The notes under the pieces: generated by a model
Told to the model about the DNA's origin: nothing
Databases searched by the model: none
What the model saw: only the letters and a program-made list of their open reading frames with translations
In this document: positions 1 through 6,647 of the stretch, one piece after another
How the letters are laid out: each line of letters begins with the position of its first letter
How positions within the stretch are numbered: position 1 is the first letter of the stretch
Made by a program: the position numbers and the translations under genes
Assembly (NCBI GenBank): GCA_003153335.1
Contig: PLYG01000471.1
Coordinates: 1 to 13,814 of the forward strand
DNA: 13,814 bases
Reading direction: 5' to 3'
Origin: Betaproteobacteria bacterium
Lineage (GTDB): Bacteria; Pseudomonadota; Gammaproteobacteria; Burkholderiales; Casimicrobiaceae

Positions 1-121
1 TGACCGGACCGATGCCCTTGAGGGTTTCCAGTTCGGCTTGTGTTGCGGTGTTGACATTGACGACAGCAAACGACATCGCCGAGAACAAAAACAGGACGGC
101 GGCAAGCAACAGCTTTTTCAT
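1..121 (-). CDS. comEA: ComEA-type helix-hairpin-helix DNA-binding protein, C-terminus cut by window edge
   Basis: Only the first 40 codons are visible. Residues 1-19 form a Sec signal peptide (MKKLLLAAVLFLFSAMSFA), probably cut after Ala19. The mature part begins VVNVNTATQAELETLKGIG. The NxNTA...EL..L.GIG pattern is the start of the helix-hairpin-helix domain of ComEA proteins, which bind incoming double-stranded DNA in the periplasm during natural transformation or act as small exported HhH proteins. The ATG at 121-119 is supported by a GGAGGA ribosome binding site at 132-127, six bases upstream. The gene lies 102 bases downstream of hldD on the same strand, an arrangement familiar from betaproteobacteria. 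Family assignment is firm; whether it is a working competence gene cannot be judged from the visible part. Confidence 0.88.
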   Translation of the reverse strand, partial: MKKLLLAAVLFLFSAMSFAVVNVNTATQAELETLKGIGPV

Positions 122-223
122 TAAAATCCTCCGAGGGAGAGTTGAACACGCCAGGGTGGCTTCCTGGTGGTCCCAACAACGCTTCGCTTATGTACGCGTC
201 GACACGCGCCGCTCAGTCGGTCT

Positions 224-1213
224 TTAGTTCTTTGTCCGGGCCAGGGTCCGGACATATTCTGCCACACCTTGTTCCACCGGCGCGAAGGGAACCGCATAGC
301 CCGCTGCGCGCAACCGTGTCAAATCCGCCTCGGTGAAACTCTGATACTTGCCTGCAAGCGCCGCCGGGAACGAAATGTACTCTATCCGTCCGGCGCTCAC
401 CCAGTCGGCCGCCGTGCGCGGCGGTCCATCGTGCAGCGCATTCAGCACCGCGACCGCGACGTCGTTGAACGACTGGGCCCGGCCCGTTCCCAGATTGAAG
501 ATTCCCGACGCCTCCGGATGATCGAGAAAATGCAGGTTCGCCTTCACTATGTCGTCCACGTGCACAAAGTCGCGCCGCTGCTCGCCGTTGCCGTAACCGT
601 CCGACCCTTCGAACAACCGGACCTTTCCTTCGGCCTGGAACTGGTTGAAAAAATGCCACGCCACGGACGATCCCCGGCCTTTGTGCTGCTCCCTCGGCCC
701 ATAGACATTGAAGTAACGAAAACCGGCAATCTGGGCCGTGCGCTCGCGCAGCAGCCCGCGGACATACTGGTCGAACAGCGCTTTCGAATAGGCGTACACG
801 TTGAGCGGCGATTCATAGGCACGTTCCTCCCTGAACGTCGTGCCGGCGCCGTACACCGACGCGGACGACGCGTACAGGAATGGAATCTCCTGTTCCTGAC
901 AATAGTCAACCAGCGACACGGAGTAGCGATAGTTGTTGCGCATCATGTACCGCCCGTCTGACTCCATCGTGTCCGAGCACGCGCCCTGATGCAGGATTGC
1001 GGACAGATCGTAGGTGAAGTCGCCTTCGGTCAGCCGGACGATGAACTCCTCCTTGTCCAGATAATCCGCGATATCGCAGTCGGCGAGATTGCTGATTTTT
1101 TCCGCGCGCGACAGGTTGTCCACGGCGATGATGTTGCGTTCGCCCCGTGCGTTGAGCGCGCGGACCAGATTCGACCCGATGAAACCGGCGGCGCCGGTGA
1201 CCACGATATGCAT
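224..1213 (-). CDS. hldD: ADP-L-glycero-D-manno-heptose 6-epimerase
   Basis: This 329-residue cytosolic enzyme converts ADP-D-glycero-D-manno-heptose to ADP-L-glycero-D-manno-heptose, the heptose donor for the LPS inner core. It is an extended short-chain dehydrogenase: the NADP-binding loop GAAGFIGSN is at residues 7-15, Ser116 lies in YASSASVYG, and the catalytic pair is Tyr140 and Lys144 in YAYSK. Lys178 in REQHKGRG matches the second catalytic lysine known in the E. coli enzyme, and the numbering of all four agrees with E. coli HldD, so the start is secure. Length is normal for the family (about 310-330). It begins 29 bases after the alr stop codon and may be co-transcribed with alr, but a good promoter-like sequence lies across the alr stop (separate entry). 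The kinase/adenylyltransferase gene hldE is not in the window. Confidence 0.96.
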   Translation of the reverse strand: MHIVVTGAAGFIGSNLVRALNARGERNIIAVDNLSRAEKISNLADCDIADYLDKEEFIVRLTEGDFTYDLSAILHQGACSDTMESDGRYMMRNNYRYSVSLVDYCQEQEIPFLYASSASVYGAGTTFREERAYESPLNVYAYSKALFDQYVRGLLRERTAQIAGFRYFNVYGPREQHKGRGSSVAWHFFNQFQAEGKVRLFEGSDGYGNGEQRRDFVHVDDIVKANLHFLDHPEASGIFNLGTGRAQSFNDVAVAVLNALHDGPPRTAADWVSAGRIEYISFPAALAGKYQSFTEADLTRLRAAGYAVPFAPVEQGVAEYVRTLARTKN

Positions 1214-1239
1214 GCCGAGTCCGTCCGCAAAAAGATGTG

Positions 1240-1268
1240 ATTCTACGGGGTCAGGCCCGTAACCTCAA
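1240..1268 (-). promoter_or_regulatory. Candidate sigma-70 promoter for hldD inside the 3' end of alr
   Basis: On the minus strand TTGAGG (1268-1263) and TAGAAT (1245-1240) are separated by exactly 17 bases. They match the -35 and -10 consensus at 4/6 and 5/6 positions. The -10 box contains the alr stop codon. Transcription would start near 1233, leaving a leader of about 20 bases before the hldD ATG. The match was found by eye; a chance match in coding sequence is possible. Confidence 0.45.
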
Positions 1269-2349
1269 ACGGTACGCGCTGGGTCACCGCGCACAGCAGT
1301 TCGTAGCCTATCGTTCCTGCGCAGGCAGCCACTTCATCCACCGGCAACGCAGTGCCCCACAATTCGACCGGCGCGCCTACCTGCACTGCCGGCAATCCAG
1401 TCAGATCGACCGCCATCATGTCCATGGAAACCCGGCCGACGAGCCGGGTTCGTTCGCCGGCCACCTGGACCGGCGTGCCGCCCGGCGCGTGCCGCGGATA
1501 ACCGTCGGCATAGCCGCAGGCGATGATGCCTATGCGTTCGTGACGCTCCGCGCGATACGTGCCGCCATAGCCGACCCGCTCGCCCGGCGCCAGCGACTGG
1601 ACCGCAATAATGCGGCTGCACAAGGACATCACCGGCTTGAGGCCGAGTCGCGCAGCAGTTCCCGCCTGGGTCGCAAAGGGGGACGACCCGTAGAGCATGA
1701 TTCCCGGCCGCACCACATCGCCTCCGACTTCCTGGTACCGGATGACCCCGGCGGAATTGGCCAGCGAGACCGGCAAGTCGAACCGTTCGGCGACCCCGCG
1801 GAACAATGACATGGGTTCGAGCAAACCGTCAGGCTCGTCGGCCGAGGCAAAATGCGTCATCAGCGTCAACGTGCGCACAGCGTCTGAACCGCGCAGCCGC
1901 GACACGGTCTGCGCAACGCGCCCTGCAGATAAGCCCAGCCGGTTCATTCCGGTGTTGACCTTCACAAACACGTCAAGCCTGCGCTCCAGACGCGCCGCGC
2001 ACAACGCCCGTACCTGCGCCTCGTGATGAACCACCGTGGCGAACCCATGTTCGGCCATGACGGGAAGCTCGCTCCCATCGAAAAACCCTTCGAGCAACAG
2101 GATGGGTTTGCGCCACCCCAGAGCGCGCAAATAGATTGCGGACTCGAGTTCGAGCAGGGCCAAGCCGTCCGCCGCGGCAAGCGCGGGCAACACGCGCGAC
2201 AACCCGTGTCCATAGGCATTGGCCTTGACAACAGCAAAGACCTTGGCCGGTTCTGCCAGATCGCGCGCCAAAGCAAGGTTATCGGCCAGCGCGCCGAGGT
2301 CGACTACGGCTTTGATCGGACGCGCGGCAGGATGGAAGAAAGGAATCAT
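1243..2349 (-). CDS. alr: Alanine racemase (PLP-dependent)
   Basis: The product interconverts L- and D-alanine, supplying D-alanine for the peptidoglycan stem peptide. With the start used here it has 368 residues, the normal family length. The PLP-binding lysine is Lys42 in VVKANAYGHG. Further signatures are KVNTGMNRLG, THFASAD, NSAGVIR, RPGIMLYG, the catalytic-tyrosine region VGYGGTY, CGYADGYPR and the C-terminal domain motif GRVSMDMM. The frame stays open 32 codons further upstream to 2445, but that stretch encodes no family-like sequence and covers the divergent promoter region. The ATG at 2349-2347, giving MIPFFHPAARPIKAVVDL, is therefore chosen, although its ribosome binding site is weak. 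The gene is divergent from lplT and followed by hldD after 29 bases. Whether it is the biosynthetic (alr) or catabolic (dadX) copy cannot be told; no dadA-like neighbour is seen. Confidence 0.95.
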   Translation of the reverse strand: MIPFFHPAARPIKAVVDLGALADNLALARDLAEPAKVFAVVKANAYGHGLSRVLPALAAADGLALLELESAIYLRALGWRKPILLLEGFFDGSELPVMAEHGFATVVHHEAQVRALCAARLERRLDVFVKVNTGMNRLGLSAGRVAQTVSRLRGSDAVRTLTLMTHFASADEPDGLLEPMSLFRGVAERFDLPVSLANSAGVIRYQEVGGDVVRPGIMLYGSSPFATQAGTAARLGLKPVMSLCSRIIAVQSLAPGERVGYGGTYRAERHERIGIIACGYADGYPRHAPGGTPVQVAGERTRLVGRVSMDMMAVDLTGLPAVQVGAPVELWGTALPVDEVAACAGTIGYELLCAVTQRVPFEVTGLTP

Positions 2350-2378
2350 CGTGGTCAGCGGACCATCGCGCCCGGCAT

Positions 2379-2430
2379 TTGGCTGCACCGTGACAGGTGT
2401 GATATATACTCGCCAACCGATTATACAGAA
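2379..2430. promoter_or_regulatory. Divergent alr/lplT promoter region
   Basis: This is the only AT-rich patch in the 122-base gap between alr and lplT. On the minus strand a perfect TATAAT lies at 2425-2420 and could serve alr with a leader of about 65 bases; no convincing -35 box is seen. On the plus strand TATATA (2403-2408) lies 18 bases after TTGGCT (2379-2384), and TATACT (2405-2410) overlaps it; either could serve lplT. Position and composition support a promoter; the exact boxes are uncertain. Confidence 0.4.
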
Positions 2431-2471
2431 CAGTCCCCCTGGCACCGCCGGTTCCGGCTGGCCACCCCTCG

Positions 2472-3746
2472 ATGAAACGCGGTTTTTACATCATTATGGC
2501 GGCGCAGTTTTTCTCGTCGCTCGCCGACAACATGCTATGGGTCATCGTGATCGCGGCTTTGCGCGGAATCAACGAGCCGCAGTGGATGGAACCGCTGCCC
2601 AAGCTTTTTTTCGTCGTCTCGTATGTGATTTTTGCGTGGTACGTGGGGGCCTTTGCGGATTCGATGCCCAAGGGCCGCGTGATGTTCCTGACCAACATCG
2701 TCAAGGTCATCGGCTGCTCCATGATGTTCTTCAACGTCCATCCATTGCTCGCCTATGCAGTCGTCGGCTTGGGGGCCGCCGCGTACTCCCCTGCAAAATA
2801 TGGAATCCTGACCGAGTTGTTGCCGCCCAAGCAATTGGTGATCGCCAATGGGTGGATCGAAGGCCTGACGGTCGCCTCGATCATTCTCGGCATCGGATTG
2901 GGCGGGCAGCTGATCAACCCAAAAGTCACCCAGATGCTGCTCGATATCGACATTCCCTTCATCAATACCGGGATCGACACGCCGCCCGAGGCGTGGCTCT
3001 CGGTCATCGGCGGGCTCTACGCCGTGGCCGCCCTGTTCAATCTCAAGATCCCGGATACTGGCGTCGATCACCGGATCGCGAACAAGAATCCGTTGAATCT
3101 CCTGTACGAGTTCTGGCACTGCAACAGGCTCCTGTGGCACGACAAACTGGGACAGGTCTCGCTGGCCACGACGACGTTGTTCTGGGGCGCCGGCGCGACC
3201 ATGCAACTGATGGTCGTGCGCTGGGCTGAAGTCACGCTGCATCTGAGCTTGTCCAACGCAACGCTGCTGCAAGCCGTGGTCGGCGTTGGCACCGGCGTTG
3301 GCGCCGTGCTCGCGGCGAAATACGTTTCGCTGAAGAACTCGCCCAATGTCATTCCCATGGGCATCGGCATGGGCCTGCTGGTGCTCGCGATCGTTTTCGT
3401 GCATAGCCTGCCCATAGCTGCGATTGTGCTGTTGCTCATCGGCGGCTGCGCCGGATTCTTCGTCGTTCCCATGAATGCATTGCTGCAGCATCGCGGACAC
3501 ATCCTGATGGGTGCTGGCTCCTCGATCGCGGTGCAGAATTTCAACGAGAATCTCAGCATCCTGGCCATGCAAGGGCTTTATGCAGTGCTGATTGCGCTAC
3601 GCCTGCCGATCGTGTACGTGATCGTGATATTCGGCGCCTCGGTAGCGGGCATTATGTACCTGATCCGCCTGCGCCATCTGCGCAACGTGTGCCAGGACGA
3701 TCTCTCGCACCTGATCGTTACCGACCCGCCCGACGATAAGGACTAG
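2472..3746 (+). CDS. lplT: Lysophospholipid transporter LplT (MFS)
   Basis: This 424-residue inner-membrane protein of the major facilitator superfamily flips lysophospholipids (in E. coli chiefly lyso-PE) from the outer to the inner leaflet for re-acylation. The N-terminus MKRGFYIIMAAQFFSSLADNM and the following WYVGAFADSMPKGRVMF, the family's loop between membrane segments 2 and 3, are typical of LplT. Later hydrophobic blocks (for example residues about 293-318 and 365-392) complete a layout of about 11-12 membrane segments. The E. coli partner acyltransferase Aas is neither fused nor adjacent here. The ATG at 2472 has almost no Shine-Dalgarno sequence, but the protein starts exactly where the family does. 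The gene is divergent from alr. Its TAG stop overlaps the stop of a gene remnant on the other strand. Confidence 0.92.
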   Translation: MKRGFYIIMAAQFFSSLADNMLWVIVIAALRGINEPQWMEPLPKLFFVVSYVIFAWYVGAFADSMPKGRVMFLTNIVKVIGCSMMFFNVHPLLAYAVVGLGAAAYSPAKYGILTELLPPKQLVIANGWIEGLTVASIILGIGLGGQLINPKVTQMLLDIDIPFINTGIDTPPEAWLSVIGGLYAVAALFNLKIPDTGVDHRIANKNPLNLLYEFWHCNRLLWHDKLGQVSLATTTLFWGAGATMQLMVVRWAEVTLHLSLSNATLLQAVVGVGTGVGAVLAAKYVSLKNSPNVIPMGIGMGLLVLAIVFVHSLPIAAIVLLLIGGCAGFFVVPMNALLQHRGHILMGAGSSIAVQNFNENLSILAMQGLYAVLIALRLPIVYVIVIFGASVAGIMYLIRLRHLRNVCQDDLSHLIVTDPPDDKD

Positions 3747-3856
3747 AGCAACACCGGTGCGTCCGGCAACTCGTTGTCCCCTGCTTCGGCCATTGGCGCG
3801 TTGGCGCTACGCGGGAAATGGACAGCCACAGACTGGCAGCCCAGCGCACTGCGCGG
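3743..3856 (-). pseudogene. Probable 3'-terminal remnant of a TPM-domain protein gene downstream of lemA
   Basis: Between lemA and lplT an open frame of 37 codons, entered directly after an in-frame stop and lacking a plausible start, ends in AVHFPRSANAP and GDNELPDAPVLL before a TAG. From memory, short TPM-domain membrane proteins encoded next to lemA in betaproteobacteria end in a similar way, with HFP followed after a short spacer by NELP(D/N)xPVxL. The usual order is lemA followed by one or two TPM genes. Here only about the last 30 codons seem left, 21 bases beyond the lemA stop, as if an internal deletion removed the rest. The TAG overlaps the lplT stop within the shared bases CTAG, as expected for an old gene end. 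The identification rests on a short motif and is tentative; the alternative is plain intergenic sequence with a chance open frame. Confidence 0.42.
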
Positions 3857-3877
3857 CTACTCACGTCAGCGCCGTGC

Positions 3878-4546
3878 TCAAGTACCCTTCTTCTGCGACT
3901 CGGGAGCCGGCGCCGCGGGTGGCGCTGCAGGCGACGCGGCCGGGGCTGCCGGAGCGGGCTTAGCAAAGTCCACCTTGGGCGTCGTGCTCACGGCCTTCTC
4001 GTCCTCGACGGCAAAATTCGGCTTCATGTCGTAGCCGAACATTTTCGCAGTGAGGTTGGTGGGGAATTCGCGCACCGTCACGTTGAACGACTGCACTGCC
4101 TTGATGTAGCGGTTGCGCGCAACGGCAATCCGGTTCTCCGTCCCCTCGAGCTGCGCCGTGAGATCGCGAAACAGCGTGTCCGATTTCAGGTTTGGATACT
4201 GCTCCGCGACCAGCAGAAGCCGGGACAATGCACCCTGCAACTGGTTTTGCGCGTCGATGAATTTCTGGAACGCCTTGGGATCATTGACGAGTTCCGGCGT
4301 GGCCTTGATTGCACCCACGGAAGCGCGCGCGTTCGCCACGCCCAGCAGCACGTCCTTTTCCTGTTCCGCGAAGCCTTTGACCGTATTGACCAGGTTCGGA
4401 ATCAGGTCATAGCGGCGCTGGTACTGGTTCAGCACCTCGGACCATGCCCCTTTGATTGCTTCGTCTTCCCGTTGCAGCGTGTTGTAGCCGCAGCCCGAAA
4501 GCAACGCCGACAGCACCAACATTCCGAATACGATTAGTTTGCGCAT
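3878..4546 (-). CDS. lemA: LemA family lipoprotein
   Basis: The protein has 222 residues. A lipoprotein signal peptide (MRKLIVFGMLVLSALLSGC) carries a lipobox LSGC, with Cys19 the lipidated residue. The LemA domain follows (YNTLQREDEAIKGAWSEVLN, then RRYDLIPNLVNTVKGFA, and the TENRIAVARNRY and EFPTN motifs), a helical bundle exposed to the periplasm. After about residue 180 comes an Ala/Pro-rich tail common in this family. The molecular function of LemA is unknown; it is generally linked with TPM-domain (YgcG-like) membrane proteins. Those partners are missing here except for the possible remnant downstream. The ATG has a strong GAGGAGA ribosome binding site. The gene starts 33 bases after the uracil-DNA glycosylase stop and probably belongs to the tsaB-rimI-udg operon. 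Confidence 0.92.
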   Translation of the reverse strand: MRKLIVFGMLVLSALLSGCGYNTLQREDEAIKGAWSEVLNQYQRRYDLIPNLVNTVKGFAEQEKDVLLGVANARASVGAIKATPELVNDPKAFQKFIDAQNQLQGALSRLLLVAEQYPNLKSDTLFRDLTAQLEGTENRIAVARNRYIKAVQSFNVTVREFPTNLTAKMFGYDMKPNFAVEDEKAVSTTPKVDFAKPAPAAPAASPAAPPAAPAPESQKKGT

Positions 4547-4579
4547 CAGTATCTCCTCATTGGCGGATTTCGCAGGACG

Positions 4580-5368
4580 CTAAAGGGGGGCTGATTCCCG
4601 GGATTGCAAGTCTGCAAACGTCCGCCTGGCGAATAGCAGATCTTCCCACGCGCGGGCTTTGTCGGGTAAGTTGCGCAGCAAGTATGCGGGATGGTAACTG
4701 ACGATCAGCGGCACGCCGCGATACGCGTGGACGCGCCCGCGCAGCGAGGCAATGGTCGCGTCGGTGTTGAGCAGGGTCAGCGCGGCGAACCGGCCCAGCG
4801 CGACAATGAGCCGGGGCTGAATCAGCGCGAGCTGGCGTTCGAGATACGGAGAACACTTCGCAACTTCATCCGGTTGCGGATTGCGATTGCTGGGCGGACG
4901 GCACTTGAGCACGTTGGCGATATAGATGTCCTTGGTTCGGGCGAGACCGATTGCCTTGAGCATGTTGTCGAGCAATCGTCCTGCCTGCCCTACAAACGGC
5001 TCTCCCAGTGCATCTTCCTCCGAGCCCGGCGCTTCGCCGACAAACATCCAGCCAGCGGTGGACACGCCGACCCCCGGAACTGTCTGCTTCCGGGTCCGGC
5101 AGAGTTCGCACGCGGTGCACGCCGCGATGTGTGGCGCGAGCTGGTCCCAGGTCAGCGCGGCAATTTCGAGTTCGCGCGGAATGCTTGCAACCGACGTTCC
5201 GGAATCAGTGACAAGTGGCGGGGCCGACCTCTCCGCGCCAGCCGGCGCTTCCTGCGCCGCCTTGGGCCGTGCTGCAGAAGTTTCCACAGGCCCTGGTTGC
5301 GCCGTGCGCTGCCGCCAGACCGGCGCCAGTCCCATTTCGCGCAGCCGTTCCTCATGGTTCTTGTCCAT
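4580..5368 (-). CDS. Uracil-DNA glycosylase, family 4 (4Fe-4S)
   Basis: The 262-residue cytosolic enzyme removes uracil from DNA at the start of base excision repair. Family 4 features are clear: iron-sulfur cysteines Cys84 and Cys87 (CTAC), Cys156 in VLKCRPP and Cys172 in AKCSPYL; the active-site loop GEAPGSEED at 111-119 followed by GEPFVGQAG; and the minor-groove loop HPAYLLR at 226-232. Cys90 is an extra cysteine beside the cluster. Residues about 22-70 form an Ala/Pro-rich, probably unstructured linker after a short N-terminal segment MGLAPVWRQR, so the protein is longer than the compact thermophilic enzymes (about 200 residues). The start is well placed: its ATG lies two bases after the rimI stop, in a tight operon. 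Some annotation pipelines describe this family as phage SPO1 DNA-polymerase-related. Confidence 0.94.
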   Translation of the reverse strand: MDKNHEERLREMGLAPVWRQRTAQPGPVETSAARPKAAQEAPAGAERSAPPLVTDSGTSVASIPRELEIAALTWDQLAPHIAACTACELCRTRKQTVPGVGVSTAGWMFVGEAPGSEEDALGEPFVGQAGRLLDNMLKAIGLARTKDIYIANVLKCRPPSNRNPQPDEVAKCSPYLERQLALIQPRLIVALGRFAALTLLNTDATIASLRGRVHAYRGVPLIVSYHPAYLLRNLPDKARAWEDLLFARRTFADLQSRESAPL

Positions 5369-5370
5369 GT

Positions 5371-5844
5371 TCAGCGTTCCCCTCGCAATAGGGCCAGCGC
5401 CAGCCGCATCATGATCGCATCTTCCCGCCTTTCGGCGGTCTGGTAATAGCCCTTGCGCCAGCCGATCTCGGCAAACCCTGCCTCGCGATACAGGCCAATT
5501 GCCGCATTATTCGACACGCGCACCTCGAGCCAGATGGCCACTGCCCGGTAGGCTGCCGCACGGGCAATCAATTCGCTGAGCAGTTGCCGGCCCAGTCCCT
5601 TGCGCCGCGCCGCAGGCAGCACGGCCATGGTGAGCAACTCGGCTTCACCCGCGGCCATCTGCAGGACCGCGCACGCTACGAGCGCCCCGGCTTGTTCCCC
5701 GACCAGGCACAAATTTCCGGCTGCGAGCGCGTCTCGAAAGTTGCCCTCGGTCCATGGCGTCAAATGACTGCTGCGATCGAGCGCAACCACTGCCGGAAGA
5801 TCGTGCTCTGCCATCGGCCGCATCGTGAGCACTTCAGCAAGCAT
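5371..5844 (-). CDS. rimI: Ribosomal protein bS18-alanine N-acetyltransferase (GNAT)
   Basis: This 157-residue GNAT acetyltransferase transfers acetyl from acetyl-CoA to the N-terminal alanine of ribosomal protein S18 in E. coli. Evidence: the N-terminal MRPMAEHDLPAVVALD, the HLTPWTEGNF segment, the acetyl-CoA loop with ARRKGLGRQLL (about residues 80-90), and the C-terminal LEVRVSNNAAIGLYREAGF and GYYQ blocks characteristic of RimI. The frame is open far upstream to 6135, but that part only reads tsaB out of frame. The ATG at 5844-5842 overlaps the tsaB stop by one base (TGATG) and fits the family N-terminus. A second ATG seven codons later (MRPM) is a possible alternative. The neighbouring udg begins two bases after its stop, so translation is probably coupled along tsaB-rimI-udg. 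Confidence 0.94.
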   Translation of the reverse strand: MLAEVLTMRPMAEHDLPAVVALDRSSHLTPWTEGNFRDALAAGNLCLVGEQAGALVACAVLQMAAGEAELLTMAVLPAARRKGLGRQLLSELIARAAAYRAVAIWLEVRVSNNAAIGLYREAGFAEIGWRKGYYQTAERREDAIMMRLALALLRGER

Positions 5845-6533
5845 CACCGTGCTCCTGCCCGTTCCGCGGTGGTCAAGGCGACCTTGTCGCGCACGTAGTG
5901 CGGAAATGCTGCGTCGGGGGCACCCAGCGTACCTTGATTGGCCAGCGCCAGTTCGGCAATGGCGCGCGCCGTCACCGGGACCGACACATCGATACCAATG
6001 AGCGTGGGCATGCTGGCCCCGAGCACCGGATAGGCAGCGAAGCCGCTGCCGACGCCCGCCCAGCGATCGCCAGCCGGCGCCAGCACTGCGGCAGGCGGCG
6101 AAACGGCGGGTTCGGACACCGTGTGCCACATGCACACGTCCTTCGATCGGCGGTAGGCGGCCCAGTACACTTCATGCATTTTTGCATCCAGCGCCGCCAC
6201 GACCGAATTCTCGCCGCTCGCCTGTGCCAGCGCCAGCAGGCTCGACACGGCACGGACCGGCAACTGCGCGCCCAACGCGAGTCCCTGCGCAACGCCGCAA
6301 GCGATGCGCAATCCGGTGAACGACCCCGGTCCGGCGCCGAATGCAATTTCGTTCAGATCGCGCAGATTGCAGCCGGCTTCGCGCAATGTCGAATCGACCA
6401 TGGCGAGGATCAATGCCGAATGGCGCTGCCCTGCGGATTCGCAACGCTCTACCCACCGCGCGCCATCGGTCCAGGCGACAGAGCACAGGTCAGTTGTCGC
6501 ATCGAGCGCGATGATGGTCCGTCTGCAGGGCAT
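5844..6533 (-). CDS. tsaB: tRNA threonylcarbamoyladenosine biosynthesis protein TsaB
   Basis: This 229-residue member of the ASKHA fold is the dimerisation partner of TsaD in the TsaBDE complex, which transfers threonylcarbamoyl to A37 of ANN-decoding tRNAs (t6A). Evidence: TIIALDATTDLCSVAW at the N-terminus (usual form ILALDTST), the block FGAGPGSFTGLRIACGVAQG and VVAALDAKMHEVYWA. As is usual for TsaB it lacks the TsaD metal-binding histidines. The first gene of the operon, it reads toward rimI, an old and widespread pairing. The ATG at 6533 gives a short MPCRR extension before the conserved strand. A -10-like TAGAAT ends only six bases upstream, so the message may be leaderless or have a very short leader (separate entry). 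It is divergent from rlmD across 114 bases. Confidence 0.94.
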   Translation of the reverse strand: MPCRRTIIALDATTDLCSVAWTDGARWVERCESAGQRHSALILAMVDSTLREAGCNLRDLNEIAFGAGPGSFTGLRIACGVAQGLALGAQLPVRAVSSLLALAQASGENSVVAALDAKMHEVYWAAYRRSKDVCMWHTVSEPAVSPPAAVLAPAGDRWAGVGSGFAAYPVLGASMPTLIGIDVSVPVTARAIAELALANQGTLGAPDAAFPHYVRDKVALTTAERAGAR

Positions 6534-6539
6534 CCGCGG

Positions 6540-6545
6540 ATTCTA
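6540..6545 (-). promoter_or_regulatory. Candidate -10 box of tsaB, close to the start codon
   Basis: TAGAAT (5/6 match) lies at 6545-6540 on the minus strand, with the tsaB ATG at 6533. Transcription from it would begin at or next to the start codon. No good -35 box stands 16-18 bases upstream, so the call is weak. Confidence 0.25.
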
Positions 6546-6612
6546 CCGTACACGGTGCAGCGCGGCGCGGCAGCAACGCGCCGGAACGTCTCGGGCGATG
6601 TGCTGCAGGGAC

Positions 6613-6618
6613 TATAAT
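6613..6618 (+). promoter_or_regulatory. Candidate -10 box of rlmD
   Basis: A perfect TATAAT lies at 6613-6618 in an otherwise GC-rich gap, 29 bases before the rlmD ATG, giving a predicted leader of about 20-25 bases. The region 16-18 bases upstream has no recognisable -35 hexamer, so an activator or weak promoter is possible. The rlmD start also lacks a clear Shine-Dalgarno sequence. Confidence 0.45.
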
Positions 6619-6647
6619 GCGACGCCGTTTTCACTTGCCGCGCGCAC

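Noticed and set aside
122..223. Possible terminator or promoter between hldD and comEA
   Set aside because: Only short 5-bp pairings (such as CGCGT/ACGCG around 196-209) without a T-run and no paired -35/-10 boxes were found, so no feature is claimed.
167..961. Plus-strand open frame of 264 codons opposite hldD
   Set aside because: Antisense to hldD, whose catalytic residues are all in place; the translation resembles no protein I know.
2350..2445. Upstream extension of alr by 32 codons
   Set aside because: The extension is not family-like and runs through the AT-rich divergent promoter region; the ATG at 2349 gives the usual length.
2535..3572. Minus-strand open frame of 345 codons opposite lplT
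   Set aside because: Shadow of lplT: its translation (many His, Asp, Gln) mirrors the hydrophobic codons of the membrane protein and has no start context or known domain.
5371..6135. Reading rimI as a 254-residue protein or a fusion with tsaB
   Set aside because: The upstream portion is tsaB out of frame; the TGATG overlap at 5846-5842 gives a normal RimI length.
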